Below, in pieces: positions 23,998 through 36,500 of a stretch of DNA of 64,000 bases. The stretch is taken from assembly GCF_031877795.1 (NCBI RefSeq), contig NC_133940.1, positions 13,021,985 to 13,085,984 of the forward strand, read 5' to 3'. Below the pieces are notes generated by a model that did not search any database, was not told the origin of the DNA, and saw nothing but the letters and a program-made list of their open reading frames with translations. Numbering within the stretch: position 1 is the first letter of the stretch; each line of letters begins with the position of its first letter. Source of the DNA: Strix aluco. Its lineage: Eukaryota; Chordata; Aves; Strigiformes; Strigidae. A program made the translations under genes and the position numbers.

Positions 23998-25479
23998 CCG
24001 GCGGGAGCTGGGCGGGGGCGGCCGGGCGCGCGGGGCGGTGGCGGGGCGCAGGACGGGAGGGAGGGGTGAGCGGGCGGGCGCGCGCCGCGGAGGAAGTAAA
24101 CAACCCGCCGGCGCGCGAGCGACCGTTGGAGCCGAGTGCAAAACCGGCCGCCGCTGGCGCCGCGCGCCGGGCCCGGGCCCGGGCCCTGCTGGGGGGGGCA
24201 GAGGGCAGCGACGCCCGCGCGGGACACCTGCAGCGCGCGCTGGCCCCTCAGGGCTGCGGCCTCGGCTCCTCCCGCCCTCGCGTCCCCTGTGAGCCTCCCC
24301 TCCAGCTGGGGCTGCCTGTTCCGACACCAGACAATGCGGTTGTGTTAACGTGCGGTGCCCGGCGGTACAGTGCTTTGAGGTTTTTATTTTTGATACACTC
24401 CTGTAGTCATTTGACGATTGTCATGGTTTGGGATGGTCCAGTGCCAGTCAGTCGTGGGTTTGGCAGGATCAGCAACCTGCGTGACTGCTGTGGCTGCTCG
24501 AGACGGCATGTGATCCTCGCGCTGTGGTATCCAAGCAGGCCACTGACATAATCCCTGAGTTTTACATCAAAATACGATGAGTGAGGAGCAAAACCTGTCT
24601 ATTTTGCAGTCAAATTGCAAATGGTCACTTGTGTGCTGTAAAGTTTCTCTTCCCCATCCAGATTAATCGCTGTATTGTTAAAATACAGGGCTAGAGACTA
24701 CCAGATGTACAGATAGATGTTCCACCATTTCAGAGAGTATTGGAGGATGTGGAAGCATTTCCAGCCCTTTAACCTACCTCCATAATGCTTTCTTCCTTTC
24801 TTAATTAATTCTTTCCTTGCCAGCTCATGAAGTGTCCTAGTAGAGGCATTTATTTAATTGGTGTAGAAGCACAGCAGTTCTGTGATCCTGTCCGCAAACT
24901 GTCACAGCCAAGAGCAGAAGCAGCTTTCCTACCTTCCTGCCTTGCGCTGCAGCCTGGTAGTAGTTATTCAGCAGGGGAGGTCAGGGTGTTGCCCACTGAT
25001 GCAGTCCCTCATGTCTTCTCATTTTTAATAAAAGTGCCCTTGCCAAAAGTACATTTAATTTGAATTAGGAGTTTGTGTATGTCAGTCATGTAAGTGTAAA
25101 AATAGTCTTTTTTCCGTAATACAACTGCAAAGATCATTTCCCTAGCCAGTAATTTTGACCATGTGTCTCTTTACTAGCTCTCCCTTCTCTGTCACTCAAT
25201 GTACTTGATTTGCTTTCAAGGTCATTCTTTGTCCACCGCACCTATGATTCATTATTTAGATGACAACTCTCACCAATCCCTGACACCAGCTTCCACCACC
25301 CACTTGTTAAATTTTTGGATAAATAGCTCTGTGTTTTCTTTCATTCTGCCTCTCAGATGTGGGAAAAGATATTTTTTGGAGTCTCCAGTAACTCAATTTG
25401 GAAGCTGGCACGCCAGATCTTGTACTTGCCATATTGATTGTTAATGCCTCATTATTTCTTTGTACTTCTCCATTCTCTA

Positions 25480-25612
25480 TCTGTTCACTGCCTGCTCATC
25501 ATGTGTTTAAACTGCAATCTTTTTTTGTTTTGTGTTTTTACAGCATCTAACACAATATGTTCTTGTCCATGATTACAGCTCCTAAGTGTTATGGCAATAC
25601 AGTGAATAAGTT
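25480..25612 (+). repeat. Ancient L3/CR1-like tail
   Basis: TTTGTTTTGTGTTTTTACAG, CATCTAACACAATATGTTCT, TGTCCATGATTACAGCTCCT and AAGTGTTATGGCAATACA match in order the conserved 3' region of an old amniote repeat family ('tgtttgtacagcgcctagcacaatggggtcctggtccatgactggggctcctag'). The match is diverged but collinear over more than 100 bases. Family naming is from memory. Confidence 0.6.
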
Positions 25613-28004
25613 GTAACTACAGGAATGTAATTATTCCCAAAACAAGTATTATAAACACTAGGAAACTGAGATTAAATTTAGTCTTTAAAGAAATTCAAAC
25701 ATGTTAGTATGAAAATACACAACTAAATGCCCCAGTAATGTTGATTCTGCCATGCAATGGTGTCATGCAATAGCTATACAATTACATTGCATTATATTAT
25801 TGATAGCCCTGGTAGAATTAAACTAGTTTTTTAAGATCTGTTCCTTTAATTTTTCATTCTTTTCTACCTGGTCCATCAGTTGGGCGGAGCAGATATTGCT
25901 TACACATTTCCATATGTTGTTTGGATGTCTTTCTATGCTTTTACACAAAAATTTAAAGAGGTTTTAAAGTTTTAAATATGTTAAAGCCTTAAAACTATAG
26001 AGCAAGGTGAACTGTGTTCATCACAAGCTTATTCCAGCTGGTTGCTGAAGGATACATGTGGGAGGAAGAAAGGAAACAATTTGAAAGAAAGGGCTTGGGT
26101 TTTCTGTTTTGTTTATGGTTTTTTTTTTAGTCATCAACCTCTGGGCCTGCTTGACAGTAACTATGAATAAGCTGTTTGTATATGTAAGAAGACATGTATC
26201 AGTGTTTTCTGGTCTCTTTTTAAAGTCTCTTGCTATTACATTGCACTTGCAAAGTTTTTGCTAGGGGGTAGAGAAAGCAGCATATATATAAATTCAGTCG
26301 TGAAATTTTGGGGTGGTGGACATGTGTGATCAGACCCACAGGTAGCTGCAAAGAACAGATTTTTCTGATGGGCCCTCTCTGGCTTGAAGAGTGCTTAGCT
26401 TTCCTGAAAACTTAAATTGTTCATATTTTTCTGTGTAACTACTAGGAAATACTTCCCCAAACTGCAAACTAATCTTTAATTTGCAAATGCTTTCTCAACT
26501 TTCATTAGTAGGAAGACTAACTCATTTGTTTTATCTCTCTTCAAATAAATGTCATTTAGGGTCTTTGATGCAGTTACTGAATCAAAGTTAGGGATTTTCT
26601 ATAGTAATGATTTTTTATTTTTGTAGCTCATAAAATATGTAAGAATACTTGTTAATATATGATATTCTATTAGAAATAATTGTCTAGATATGGAATGGGG
26701 TCTAATTTTACTATCTTTTATGTCACAAATTATTACAACTTTCACAAATTTTTGTAGGGTTCTGTCTCAATGTTTGTCTGGCTACTGGTCCAGCACATAG
26801 CCATATTTTACTCTGTAAACTCAGTGCCCCACTGTTGTATAGAGTCAGGTTTATATTCTTCAGTTTTACTTATAGGAACCAGCATAGCCTGAGTATGAAA
26901 CGCTTCCTTAACTGTGGTTGCATTGTCTTCCAGCAACTCTAAAGGGAAATCAAGATCCCCTCTTCGCGTCTCTTGATCTTCACCAGACTTGAAGAACCTG
27001 TAGTTCTTAGAGCTGGAGGTATGTTTGCTTTGTGTTTCATTTATTTGCTCTTTCTACCCTACCAAGTGTCTGCATGAGGCAGGAACTGTAAAAGACCAGA
27101 AATTTGAAACCATTTCTTTCATTATAGTTTCCACAAGTGGCTATGATGTCTATGATATGAAATAATTAAGCAATTGGTAATCGTACTGTTGAGCCAAATG
27201 GAGGACCATACATGTCATCTGCTGCAGAAGTATTGAGGGACAAGTAAGGGGTTCCTATAGGTATCCATGAAATTCCACAAAGAGCAATATTGTTAACTCA
27301 GTTAAGATATAAGAGGTAGATGGGTTTGGAGACAATGTCACCTGATTTATTGCTCATTGCTTCTAGTTTCCCCAGCCTGTATTATGCCCATTCTCAGTTG
27401 TATCTACAGGAGTAATTACCTGATAAAAGACAAAAAATAAATCAATTTTACATGTGACATGTTCATAAAAAAGAAAGGAAGTCCAGATTACCTCTCTGTA
27501 GAAATTTAGAATAAAAATATCCCAGAAGCATTTAGCAACCAAAGGATGTTGAGTGAAAGGTAAGCTTCATAGTTTTTAGTTTTATGTGTTACACTGTTTC
27601 ACTGATTATAGATTTGTGTAAGTTTCTAACATTTTCTTAAGTATTTTAACTTAGTTCACAAAATAAATTAAGATAATTCTTCAAAATGTATATTTACGGC
27701 CCAAACTCTTCCCCTAGAAGTCTCCTTTTATCTTTACATCTCCAAAGTAGCCTGCTCTCATTAACTTAGCAGTTCTGTTCTCAGTATGGACATACTGTGA
27801 TTTTTACAAGAGGCAAAGTTATCTCACAAAATCAAAGAGAATAGCAGTTTCAAATTAATCGGTAACAGCTAGGTTATTCTGCAAGTGGGGAAGCTTCCCC
27901 ATTCATTGTATGTCAGTGGAATGAGAAAATGAAATGATTGTGACATTTCTCAATCAAGATCTAGAGGACAAAAATGCCTTCTGTTTAGGCACAGATCAGG
28001 AATT

Positions 28005-28200
28005 CTAAGCTGTCACTTCAGTTTGTGGCAGATTTGCCCTACATCCTTGGGCAAATCTCTCAATCTATCTTGTTCTTCAATTCCTTAGTCATTAAATGGA
28101 AATAATAATTCCTCCCTTTCTCAAAAGAGTGGTTTTGGAGATAAAATCTGTTAATGACTGAGAACCTCAGGTATTATGGTGTCAAGGGTTATGTAAAGAT
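28005..28200 (+). repeat. MIR/CORE-SINE relic
   Basis: Collinear with the MIR core and tail: CTTGGGCAAATCTCTCAATC (MIR 'ccttgggcaagttacttaacc'), CTTAGTCATTAAATGGAAAT (MIR 'tcatctgtaaaatgggga'), then AATAATAATTCCTCCC and an AGTGGTTTTGGAGATAAAAT block (MIR 'gttgttgtgaggattaaatg'). Heavily diverged, as expected for an element older than the bird-mammal split. Confidence 0.65.
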
Positions 28201-30981
28201 CACTGTAAAAGGCAACCTGAAGGCTTTCTTTATCCCCACAAATGCATAGAATCTACCCTGTGTCCAGAGTCCCCTAAACATGCATTTTCCAGGCATGAGC
28301 TACGTGAACTCATTTCTCTCATGCAGGCCTTCCTTCTGTGATAAGATACAGGAACCTTCACAGCATTTATTACGATGCTCACTTATGAAAATGTGTGTAT
28401 TTGAATTTAAGATTTTTAGGCACAAAGATTAAAGGCAGATGTATTAAAGAGTTGTCCAATTTAATTTAGAGGGAACTGTGGGTGCTCAGCACCTCTCTGA
28501 TAATGAAGATCTGGTTGTTTACTTGTTCCATTATACTCCTTTCACCATCTATCTAATCCTATCACATAATTGTCTACAGAAAATACTCAGACGCTTGGTT
28601 TCTTTACTGTTTTGTATAACTGGGGATAGTGTCACCATGCAGTGAAAAGAACCACAGAATGCTGTTTTTCAAAGGCATATGCTCAAATTTGCAAAACGTT
28701 TTCTCACTGGATCAGGAACGAATAATAAGATTATTCTGCCTATTTGTTTTCCTATTTATGGATAGTTGCTGTTTGGGTTATATAGTGATGATAGCTTTGG
28801 GATTATGTGAAATATTACGCAACTACGTTAGTGAAAGAAACATAAATGTGTCCTGCTACAATATACAGGGTTTTGGCCATATGTCCAGATCAGTAAGATA
28901 TGGAAACTACTAAAGCAACCAGACTTATTAACTAATTTCACAGATTGTCTTTGGACAATAGCAGGGTGGAACAGAAATTAAAGATAACCATTTATATAAC
29001 TGGAAATAAAAAGTGGTATAATTAGCGTCAGTTTTCAAGTATTAATGGTGATGAGCTGACAGGACTGTTTTCGTAAAGGAAAAGCATTTTTTTTCCCCAA
29101 ATTTGAGTGCAAATTAACCTTTCCTATTACCTTCTTTGATAGTACATCATATTTACCGAAAAGGTGTTATATATCAATTAGTCAGCATGTCTTTAATTCT
29201 CCGATTTAAAAAAAATATTCGTGGAAGTTAAAGGAAATGCCCTCTAGAGAGTTTAGAAATGAGAAATTGCAGCTTTATGTTGGATGATACAGCTTCTGCA
29301 ATTATTATCTCCATCTTCGCCTTAAGTTAAAAAAAAAATTTTTGCCTTTCAGTTTAATTTTTTGACTTGGGAAGTTGCAAGTAATTTATGTTTTTCTTTC
29401 CTGATGGAGGTTTCTTTATCAGTAAAGGTAGCAAACAGAAGGTTGCAAACCACATTGGTATGTTTGATGTACTTGTTTTCTCTGATCACAGCTTCAGTTT
29501 TAAGTGTGTCAATCCTTGAATACCAGTGGAAGTCAGATTGTTTTTAACCTGAATTTCTCCAGCAATATCTGTCTGAGGGAATAAGTGTGCATATGCTTGT
29601 CTTAACCACAGCCCCACCTAATGAATTGACTATTACTTACGCAGTTTTATGTGGTGTCATTTAGCTTCTATATTTCCTTTTAGTGTCTATTTGACAGAAA
29701 TTGTCCTTTTTTCATTGGTATAAGAGACAAAGAACTCGGTATCTCATCTGTATAGCAAGATACATTGAATTTTTAATCTAGTCATGGCCAATAAAATAAT
29801 TTTCTGAAAATAATTACTGTGGACTCTCCTAACTGTGTCTGAATTCTCATTCTTTGTTATGTAAGGGCATATATTTTAAGTGTTTATGAACAACTGAATT
29901 AGAAAAAAAAATGGAATGCACAGTTGTTAATTGACTAGCTCTTTATTTAGATTTCTTGTACTTTGTGATACAAGACCATGGAGTAGAGTCAGTTTTTGTT
30001 AGAATTGTGGTGTTGTGTAATGGAGCAACAGATGATCACCTGAGCTTAAGAAAAGTATTTATCAGAAGAGAAAAGATCATCTAACTTAAGGGAAAATATT
30101 TTAAAGAAGGAATCCTGGCATATAGAATCCTTTTTCACACAGAAGCTGGTACTCCCACGTGTTGTTTTCTTTTTCAGCTGAGTCTGAGCTTTCTGTTGGA
30201 AAAGTTGGGCTGGTATTTTTGCTGTACGGTATCTTTGACTGACAGTTCAGAAATGCCTCCACTTGTCATTTAGAGGCAGCACAATCCATTTGTGAGGATA
30301 CTAGACCTTCTGTCAGTAAGAAATAATATTGTAACTTCACTATTACTTTTTTTTTTAAACAAATGTGGTCAATTTCCATTTCAGAGTAAGTGCCAGCTTA
30401 GGGTAATGTTTCAGTCTTTTTCAAACAACAAATATCTGTGGTACCTGCAGTAGTCAGTGCATGGAAAAGGCAGGGTGAAAGTGCCTTTGCTCCTTGCTGT
30501 ATGGAGACATTTTTACCCATTTGCAGGAAAGGATGATAGTGGCTTTGCACGTGTTTCTCTTACTTATATACTATTATCTAAATACAGGTAGCCCATGCAA
30601 GATAGTAAAGAGGTAGTTTATGTCTCTTCACTCTATTGAACTGGGAATGATACAGGTTATAGTAAATGACAGTACTCCAAAAAACTTAACATTCTAAACC
30701 ACAAATGCCTACAAAGAATAATTGTGTAGAGCTCTGCAAGAAAGCATAGGGTGAAGCAAAGAACAGAGCCTGGGTTGCAAAGGGGGTGTCTGCACCAGCA
30801 TTTCAGGTTTAAGTGTTCACTTTTGAAGAGGACAGTCTTGGACCATGCAAACTGAATTCCTTTTTGATGAATCTAAACCAAAAGATGCATTCCAGGAGTA
30901 CAGTCATGATGTATCTACATTAGTGTTTTAGTTTGGATTAGAAGTTAACTTTTGAAATTAATTTTAATTTGTCCCTACTCA

Positions 30982-31143
30982 CCTGTTGCAGTCTTGGCGT
31001 GCACATCCTTTCAGATGAAACTAGATCAAAAGCTGTGCTACAGCAGCGTGATGATGGATTGCCTATTCATTGAACCGGCCGACAACTACTGTCAGGCAAA
31101 CTGCAAAATGCGTGTAGAGTGGACATCCAGTTTTCAACACTGA
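30982..31143 (+). other. Unexplained open segment behind an acceptor-like tract
   Basis: A pyrimidine-rich tract ending CACCTGTTGCAG (about 30,991) precedes about 150 bases of open frame rich in Cys and Met (SFQMKLDQKLCYSSVMMDCL, then FIEPADNYCQANCKMRVEW) ending in TGA. On the minus strand the same place reads CAACAG|GTGAGTAG, a near-perfect donor. I recognise no family. It could be a fragment of a retroposed UTR, a conserved noncoding element or chance. Confidence 0.2.
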
Positions 31144-31381
31144 CTTTTTGCCCTTCAGATGTGCTCTGCTGTTCTGTATTTCTTGCTAATGCAGACATAC
31201 CTGTAATGCACTCTAGCCACTAATGAACAGCCAATCTACAGGACCAAATTAAAGTCAGTATAAAGTAAAACCCTGGAAATGCATGTGGTGTGGACTTTGT
31301 GTCCTCAGCACTGTATCTTCACGTGTTGTGGGCCAAGGCCGAGCCCATCAGAGACGGTTGTAGTCCCTCTGTAGTAAGTCA

Positions 31382-32060
31382 GTCCGGATGTGTAAAAAAG
31401 TCAGCATACATTTCCAACAGTGATCTTCTTTCCAGGATAAAAGTTGGAAGAACCACCTTTATTATATTCATTCCTAGTCTAACTTGTGACAATAGATGCA
31501 TGATACACTTTCACGTTCTTCCTCCTTCCCCATCATCATCTTGATCAGCCGGGGGACCAAAGAGATCAGCATTGTCCCCTTAGACATGGACGAACTGAGG
31601 GACTCTGTGGTATCCGGACATTTCAGTACTTGCTGTGGTGCTGCAAGTCAGGACTGCGGCAGACCCTGAAGAGTCCGTACATCGCTTTGGGGAAGAACTG
31701 CTCTGACAGAACTCATCAGCATCGTAGAACTCATCCTCAGTGCTTGAGTAAAAAATCTGGGACTGTGTTTGGAGAAAGATTGACATGGCTCGGAGAAGTG
31801 AGACTGCAGCTAGCTGCTGATTGCCCACTTCTTGTACTGTTTGGTGTCACAGTCGGATTTCCAAGCGATGCCACTATAGGTCCCACTGGCAAAGACAAGG
31901 GTTGCTGCTCTGACTTGCACAACTGAGTGTGTTCTGGAGGTATAACCCACCTGGGAAGGCATTGTGCTGCTCACCGACTGTTCAAAGGACTGGGCTGATT
32001 TTGACGCCTGAACAGGGACATGAGGGGTGGATTGTGTGTAAATTGTCCATTTTTGTCGGC
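31382..32060 (-). pseudogene. OSBPL9P: Processed OSBPL9-like (oxysterol-binding protein-related 9) cDNA fragment
   Basis: Intact OSBPL9 encodes a lipid-transfer protein with PH and oxysterol-binding domains. The minus strand carries, in order and without introns, blocks that I recognise as the linker and start of the ligand domain: [107 protein letters not shown] and [19 protein letters not shown], ending at THPD (31,382). Several frameshifts and a stop before the HLLSQV block break it, so it is dead. The length corresponds to about 225 residues from the middle of the protein. The CR1 fragment immediately upstream has the same orientation. Paralogues OSBPL10/11 are less likely by these blocks. 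Confidence 0.8.
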
Positions 32061-32074
32061 ATTATGATGTTATT

Positions 32075-33560
32075 TTGATTTTGTTAGCTCAAATTTCCTC
32101 CAGAGCCCCTGGCTCATCTCTGTAAGTCTTCAAGTGTGCTCCAGTGTACCCAGCAAGTCTCAGAGCAACAGGCTGGGGGCCCTCACTAGCACCCCATCCC
32201 TCTAACCTTGGAGTGTGGTCCCTTGGTTTGTCATGGGCGAGCCTGATATTATCCCCTTAAAGTTCTGTCAGTGACCCACACTAGCTCGTGAGCAAAGACC
32301 CTCTTCCCCCTTTTGGAAAGCTGAATCCCATCTGATGCCAGCAGGCCTGGTGCCGTGTAGACCATTCCATTATCAGAAACCCATAAATTGTGGTGGTGAC
32401 ACCAGTCATGGAGCTGTGTATTAATAGGCGTGGTCTGTCTGTTTCTTCCAATATTGCTGCCCAAAACTGGAAGGATAGAGGAAAAAATTGCCTGTGCTCC
32501 AGATTCCCTTACCAACTGTCCCAAGGCCCTGAAGTCTCTTTTGATTGCCCTTGGACTACGTGTTGCGACTTCATTGCCACCCACATGGAAGAGCAGTAAT
32601 GGGTAGTAGTCCAAGGGCTGTACCGGACTAGGAGGTTCCCTAGTGATGTCCTTAACCTGGGCCCCAGCGAGGCTGCAGGCTACCCTAAGAGGAGGGTCTG
32701 TCCAGCACATTGGGCCCTCTGTTCCCCTCAGAAGGGAGTCACCTACAACCATAACCCATCTCTTCTTCCTCGTGGAGGTGGTTGTGATACAGGGATAGGC
32801 CCTTCCGACCTTGGCGACTCCTCTGGTGGAGATGGACTGTCACCAGCGTCATCTGTTGACTGGGCTTCCGCACCCAGAGCCTCAGACCTGTTGTACAGAG
32901 GCACCTGGAAAGGCAAGATGGGCAAGGAGGAGGTTCGCCTGCCGCCCTAGGCCTGGACTTGCCACCATTCACTCCTTTCCTTTAAGCTCCTGCCTTCTGC
33001 CTGGCAGGGGAGGATACAGGGTCCGCTTGATCTTGGGTTACTTCTGGTGGCTGTTCTGCCTCGGGGAGGGCAGAGCAAGGTTCCGCCACTCTGTCTCTTT
33101 CTCACACTCCCTGATGCCCCTTAACCTTCCTCCTGCCTCTCGTAGCTCTGCCACCAGGCTGAGCAGATCACCCGCTTGGTCACAGCTCGCACGGCTGTTC
33201 TCCTGCGGTCGTCGCGTACCAGGGACGGGCTCGGGCACGCGCTGCAGCCTGAGGCCCGGACGGCTGCGTGTGTTTGTGGAGCTGGCTCTGGGCTGCCACA
33301 TCCATGCTGGTGAGTGCAGAGGACGTGGCTTTCTGCCGGCGCATCCCACAGCAAAGCTCCTGCTGGGAGGGTGATGACCACCGACTGAACTGGACTCTTG
33401 ACCTGGTAGGGTGGCGACACCCTTCCCGCCCAAAGTGCCGCCAAGCTCCGTGCAGGGGGTGGGGGGGGCGCGGTTGCCCTGGCAACGCCCAGGCCCCGTA
33501 GGCTTCTCTTTCGAGAGCGGCCCCGCTGCGGGCCCTGCGGGATGCGGGGCTGTAAACTTT
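32075..33560 (-). mobile_element. CR1 LINE, 5' portion with ORF1 (truncated, frameshifted)
   Basis: The minus strand contains a GC-rich 5' region and a broken CR1 ORF1: a coiled-coil-like stretch DLLSLVAELREAGGRLRGIR (about 33,180-33,120), a linker with VPLYNRSEALGAEAQSTDD (about 32,905-32,850), then the esterase-like part. At least two frameshifts separate these blocks. About 170 bases after the ORF1 stop (32,249) the CR1-like sequence gives way to OSBPL9-like cDNA; no ORF2 or CR1 3' end follows. Most CR1 copies are 5'-truncated, so one keeping the 5' part and lacking the 3' part is unusual. The outer 5' boundary is approximate. Confidence 0.75.
32249..32752 (-). pseudogene. CR1 ORF1 esterase (SGNH-hydrolase-like) domain, inactive
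   Basis: 167 open codons starting within the block-I motif VVGDSLLRGTEGP (nucleophile Ser at residue 6 of this segment). Then come the typical CR1 blocks YYPLLLFHVGGNEVA (block III; usual GTND is GGNE here, residues 58-61), IKRDFRALGQLVRESGAQ, IFSSILPVLG, and ASDGIQLSKRGKRVFAHEL. In active CR1 esterases the last block reads DGxHL; here the catalytic His is Gln (residue 144). Upstream ORF1 is in another frame. The role of this domain in CR1 retrotransposition is not well established. Confidence 0.75.
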
Positions 33561-36500
33561 AGGTAATTCACAGCTCAAGTTGCTCTATGTACGGTGGATA
33601 TAGCTTCTATATATCAGATATGTAATTATCTTAAATGTCTAGCGGGACAATACAGGCATTTTTAGAAAACACAGATGCTAAATACGCTGTTGTACTGCTT
33701 AAAGTCATTAGCAGTGGGTGGTTGCTTTTTTGTTAATATAAACTACGTTAGTTTTGTTTAACTATTGCAAAGTGAAGCAATGTTGAGTGGAAAATAATGC
33801 TGGTGCTGGTCACAAAGTTGGTGCTTTTGAACTCCTTGACACGTTTCAAAAGGTAAGATGAGATGGAGTATTTGCTTATAGGCCCAAGTATGGGCTGAAA
33901 CGTAGCCTTACCAGTTCAGAAGGAGCTCAGAAAGAAATGATGACTCAGAGACAGTCCTCTGAATCACACTTCCCCTGAGCTGTAGCATTGCACAAGCGAG
34001 GAGTAAGCTGTCAGCACTTTGCCAGCTGAAGCATATTCCCTTGCTCATGTCCAGCCAGCTCTCTCTGCTGACACAGAAGGGAGCAAAGTGACGACTGTGT
34101 TTACTTCTGACCCAATTTCCCCCAACTTCTCCACTTGCTCATGGAAGGAAATAATGTCTCTTCGAGGTCTGCTCATTAATCTAGTGCCCTTAGCATAGCT
34201 TTCAGGAAGGAAGGCGTGATGACACAGTAGAATGCAAGAATACCTTACGTCTTCCATACAGAGCTTTATGACCATCAGATGCCTGGTGTATTATGTTTTA
34301 CTGCTCATTCATAGGTAGGTGGGACACTGTACTCGTCAGGTCTGAAACTAATGCTTGTTCCTTGGGCACTCACTTTTCATCCTATAGGAAGCAAATCTGT
34401 CGCAGTGAGAGAATGTATCAGCAACAGATACATGGCTTGCAAAGTACTGTCTGAGTCTGATTCCAGGCAGATTTGGCAAGACCAATAATCACCAAGTTAA
34501 ATACGATTAAACAAATCTGAGTTCTTGGTAATTATCTTTAAAAAAATGAGTTGTACTCACATGCAAACCAACAAAAATAAATATTTCCTGTGTGTTAAAT
34601 TTAAGAATTTAAGAATAGCATAAGCAAATAATCAACTGATGAGCTAATTAAGCTCTGCAATGACTTTTAACAAATTCAGTCAGCAGATTTTACAGATGAA
34701 CAGTGATTTACCTGTAAATAATTGAGATTAAAGTATTCATTTGTTAGTATTAGATCAGCTAGCAATGCAAAGGTCCATTGTTCTTAATGGTTAAAAAGGT
34801 TAATGATTCTGGTAACCTACTAGGAATCAAGCATTTAAAATTCCTAATTTGTGTGAAGCCTGACAGTGAATATATTTATTTTCTTTCCTGGTTTATGAAT
34901 GAGGAAAATCTAAAGTAGATAGGATAGCATATGTTGAAATTAGTCATTTCAGTGTTAAGACATCTATACTTTGATAGTGAAATTTTAAGAAAATTTTACC
35001 TGAACCATGTACTTAAGGGACAAATTATGCACCTATCAGTACAGGAGGAAATGCATGAGGAAATATCAATTTGTTGAGTTTAGCCTGTAGGACTGCTTGA
35101 GTAAGTAGCTGCTCACCAACACAAATATAGATTGTGCAATCTAATTTTAAGTAAGTGACTTGGAATTCCATTCTGTATGATCTTTACACCTACGTTTGTT
35201 CTTTAGAAAGAGTTTTCACAGATTCACAAGTAGTTTTCACAACAACTAAACATTTTTACAAAACAAAATCGTTTATAATAAAGCCAGGAAAAACCTTACG
35301 CTTCAATAAATTGAAACAGCAGGAGATTGTCATTGAGTATTTGCTGTCTCCTGATATTCAATTGTCAGGGCTGTTCTGTTATTCTTGGTAATCTTTTATG
35401 CTTGCCAAGCTTTACTTTCCATCACTTTGCAAAAAAAATGAAGAATAGACTGAGTAATAAATGATCATAATTATAAAAATTGTGATGTGCCTGTGTTTTT
35501 TAGGAACCTTACAGTCACTCTGAAAGATACACCCTTATGGTGTAAATGGTAAAACTGATAAACCTGGTCTAGGCTGTCTCTATGACTGGCATACCGTGCG
35601 GCCAGTGAACAAGTGTTAGTCTGCTTCCATGGTATTATTCACCGTTTTATGGAGTTCTGAGAAGCTGTGTTACCTATAGTGCCTTTTTAGGTAATAGTGA
35701 CATCATTTATACGATTTGTTTTATATTGTACTTATTTTTAATACATCACTATAGATTAACTCAACATTTCTTGATACTGATGCATCTTGGTGAATCGGGT
35801 AATTTTCCTCCACATCCATGGCTTGATATGAGTGAGAGTAGGGGAGAGGAAAGAGTGTGTGTAAATGTGTTATATCAGTGCAAAATCAATCACTTAATGC
35901 CTTTCAGGGCTTCCCTTACTACAGCTTTCAGTAGTAGAGTATTCTGTTACTTAGTACTGTTGGCAGTTCAGTGTTATTTCTGTGTACAATATGCAGCATA
36001 ATGACCTTTACTACAATATGAAGAATAAATAATAATACAGGGGCAATGGGTCTCTAAATTATATTTCATACTAGATTAGAACAGGCTTACCTCTCTTTTT
36101 TCATAAAGGCATTTGATACATTTTGAAATAAAGTACTTCTTCATTTTTTTGAATAAAAACTTCTCCAAAATTTCCATCCTAAAACTCCCAAAGATAAAAT
36201 GTACAAGGTATGCCTTTGTATCACTCCATTTCATAGCAATGTATTTCTCATCTCCAGACAGTTCATAAAGGAATAGTGTTCAGAAGATTTCAAAATCTTG
36301 CCTAACATTCTGCTCTTGCTTCTTAAATCAGATTCTGAAGTGTTCATGTTCCAAATCTCAGTTATTTTTGAATCCTGCAAAGTGAACATGACATTGGATG
36401 CTGATCCCTTCAACATTAAAGCCATGTATGATGTAATGAAACTGTATTTCATACAGTCTTACAAATGAATTGTGTCCCAAATAAGTTTATAGAATTAATT

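Larger units (their letters stand above)
22380..24310. promoter_or_regulatory. IRS4: CpG island covering IRS4 promoter and N-terminal coding region
   Basis: Very GC- and CpG-rich block with sharp transitions to AT-rich sequence on both sides. It spans IRS4 codons for the N-terminus through the PH domain (to about residue 258) and about 1.15 kb upstream of the ATG. It contains repeated GC boxes (GGGGCGGGG near 23,585, 23,600, 23,718, 23,743, 23,805), CCAAT boxes and an E-box; no TATA box is evident. The long open frames on both strands in this block are products of base composition. Confidence 0.85.
24311..31381. other. Gene-free flank upstream of IRS4
   Basis: AT-rich sequence with only short, compositionally random frames. 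Two ancient repeat relics are listed separately (25.5 and 28.0 kb), as is an unexplained 160-base open segment at 30,982-31,143. No protein family recognised. Confidence 0.7.

Noticed and set aside
23706-24551. 281-codon plus-strand frame and 328-codon minus-strand frame (23,341-24,327) in the promoter
   Set aside because: Both lie in the CpG island, where stop codons are rare; products are Arg/Pro/Gly/Ala-rich without motifs, and they overlap each other on opposite strands.
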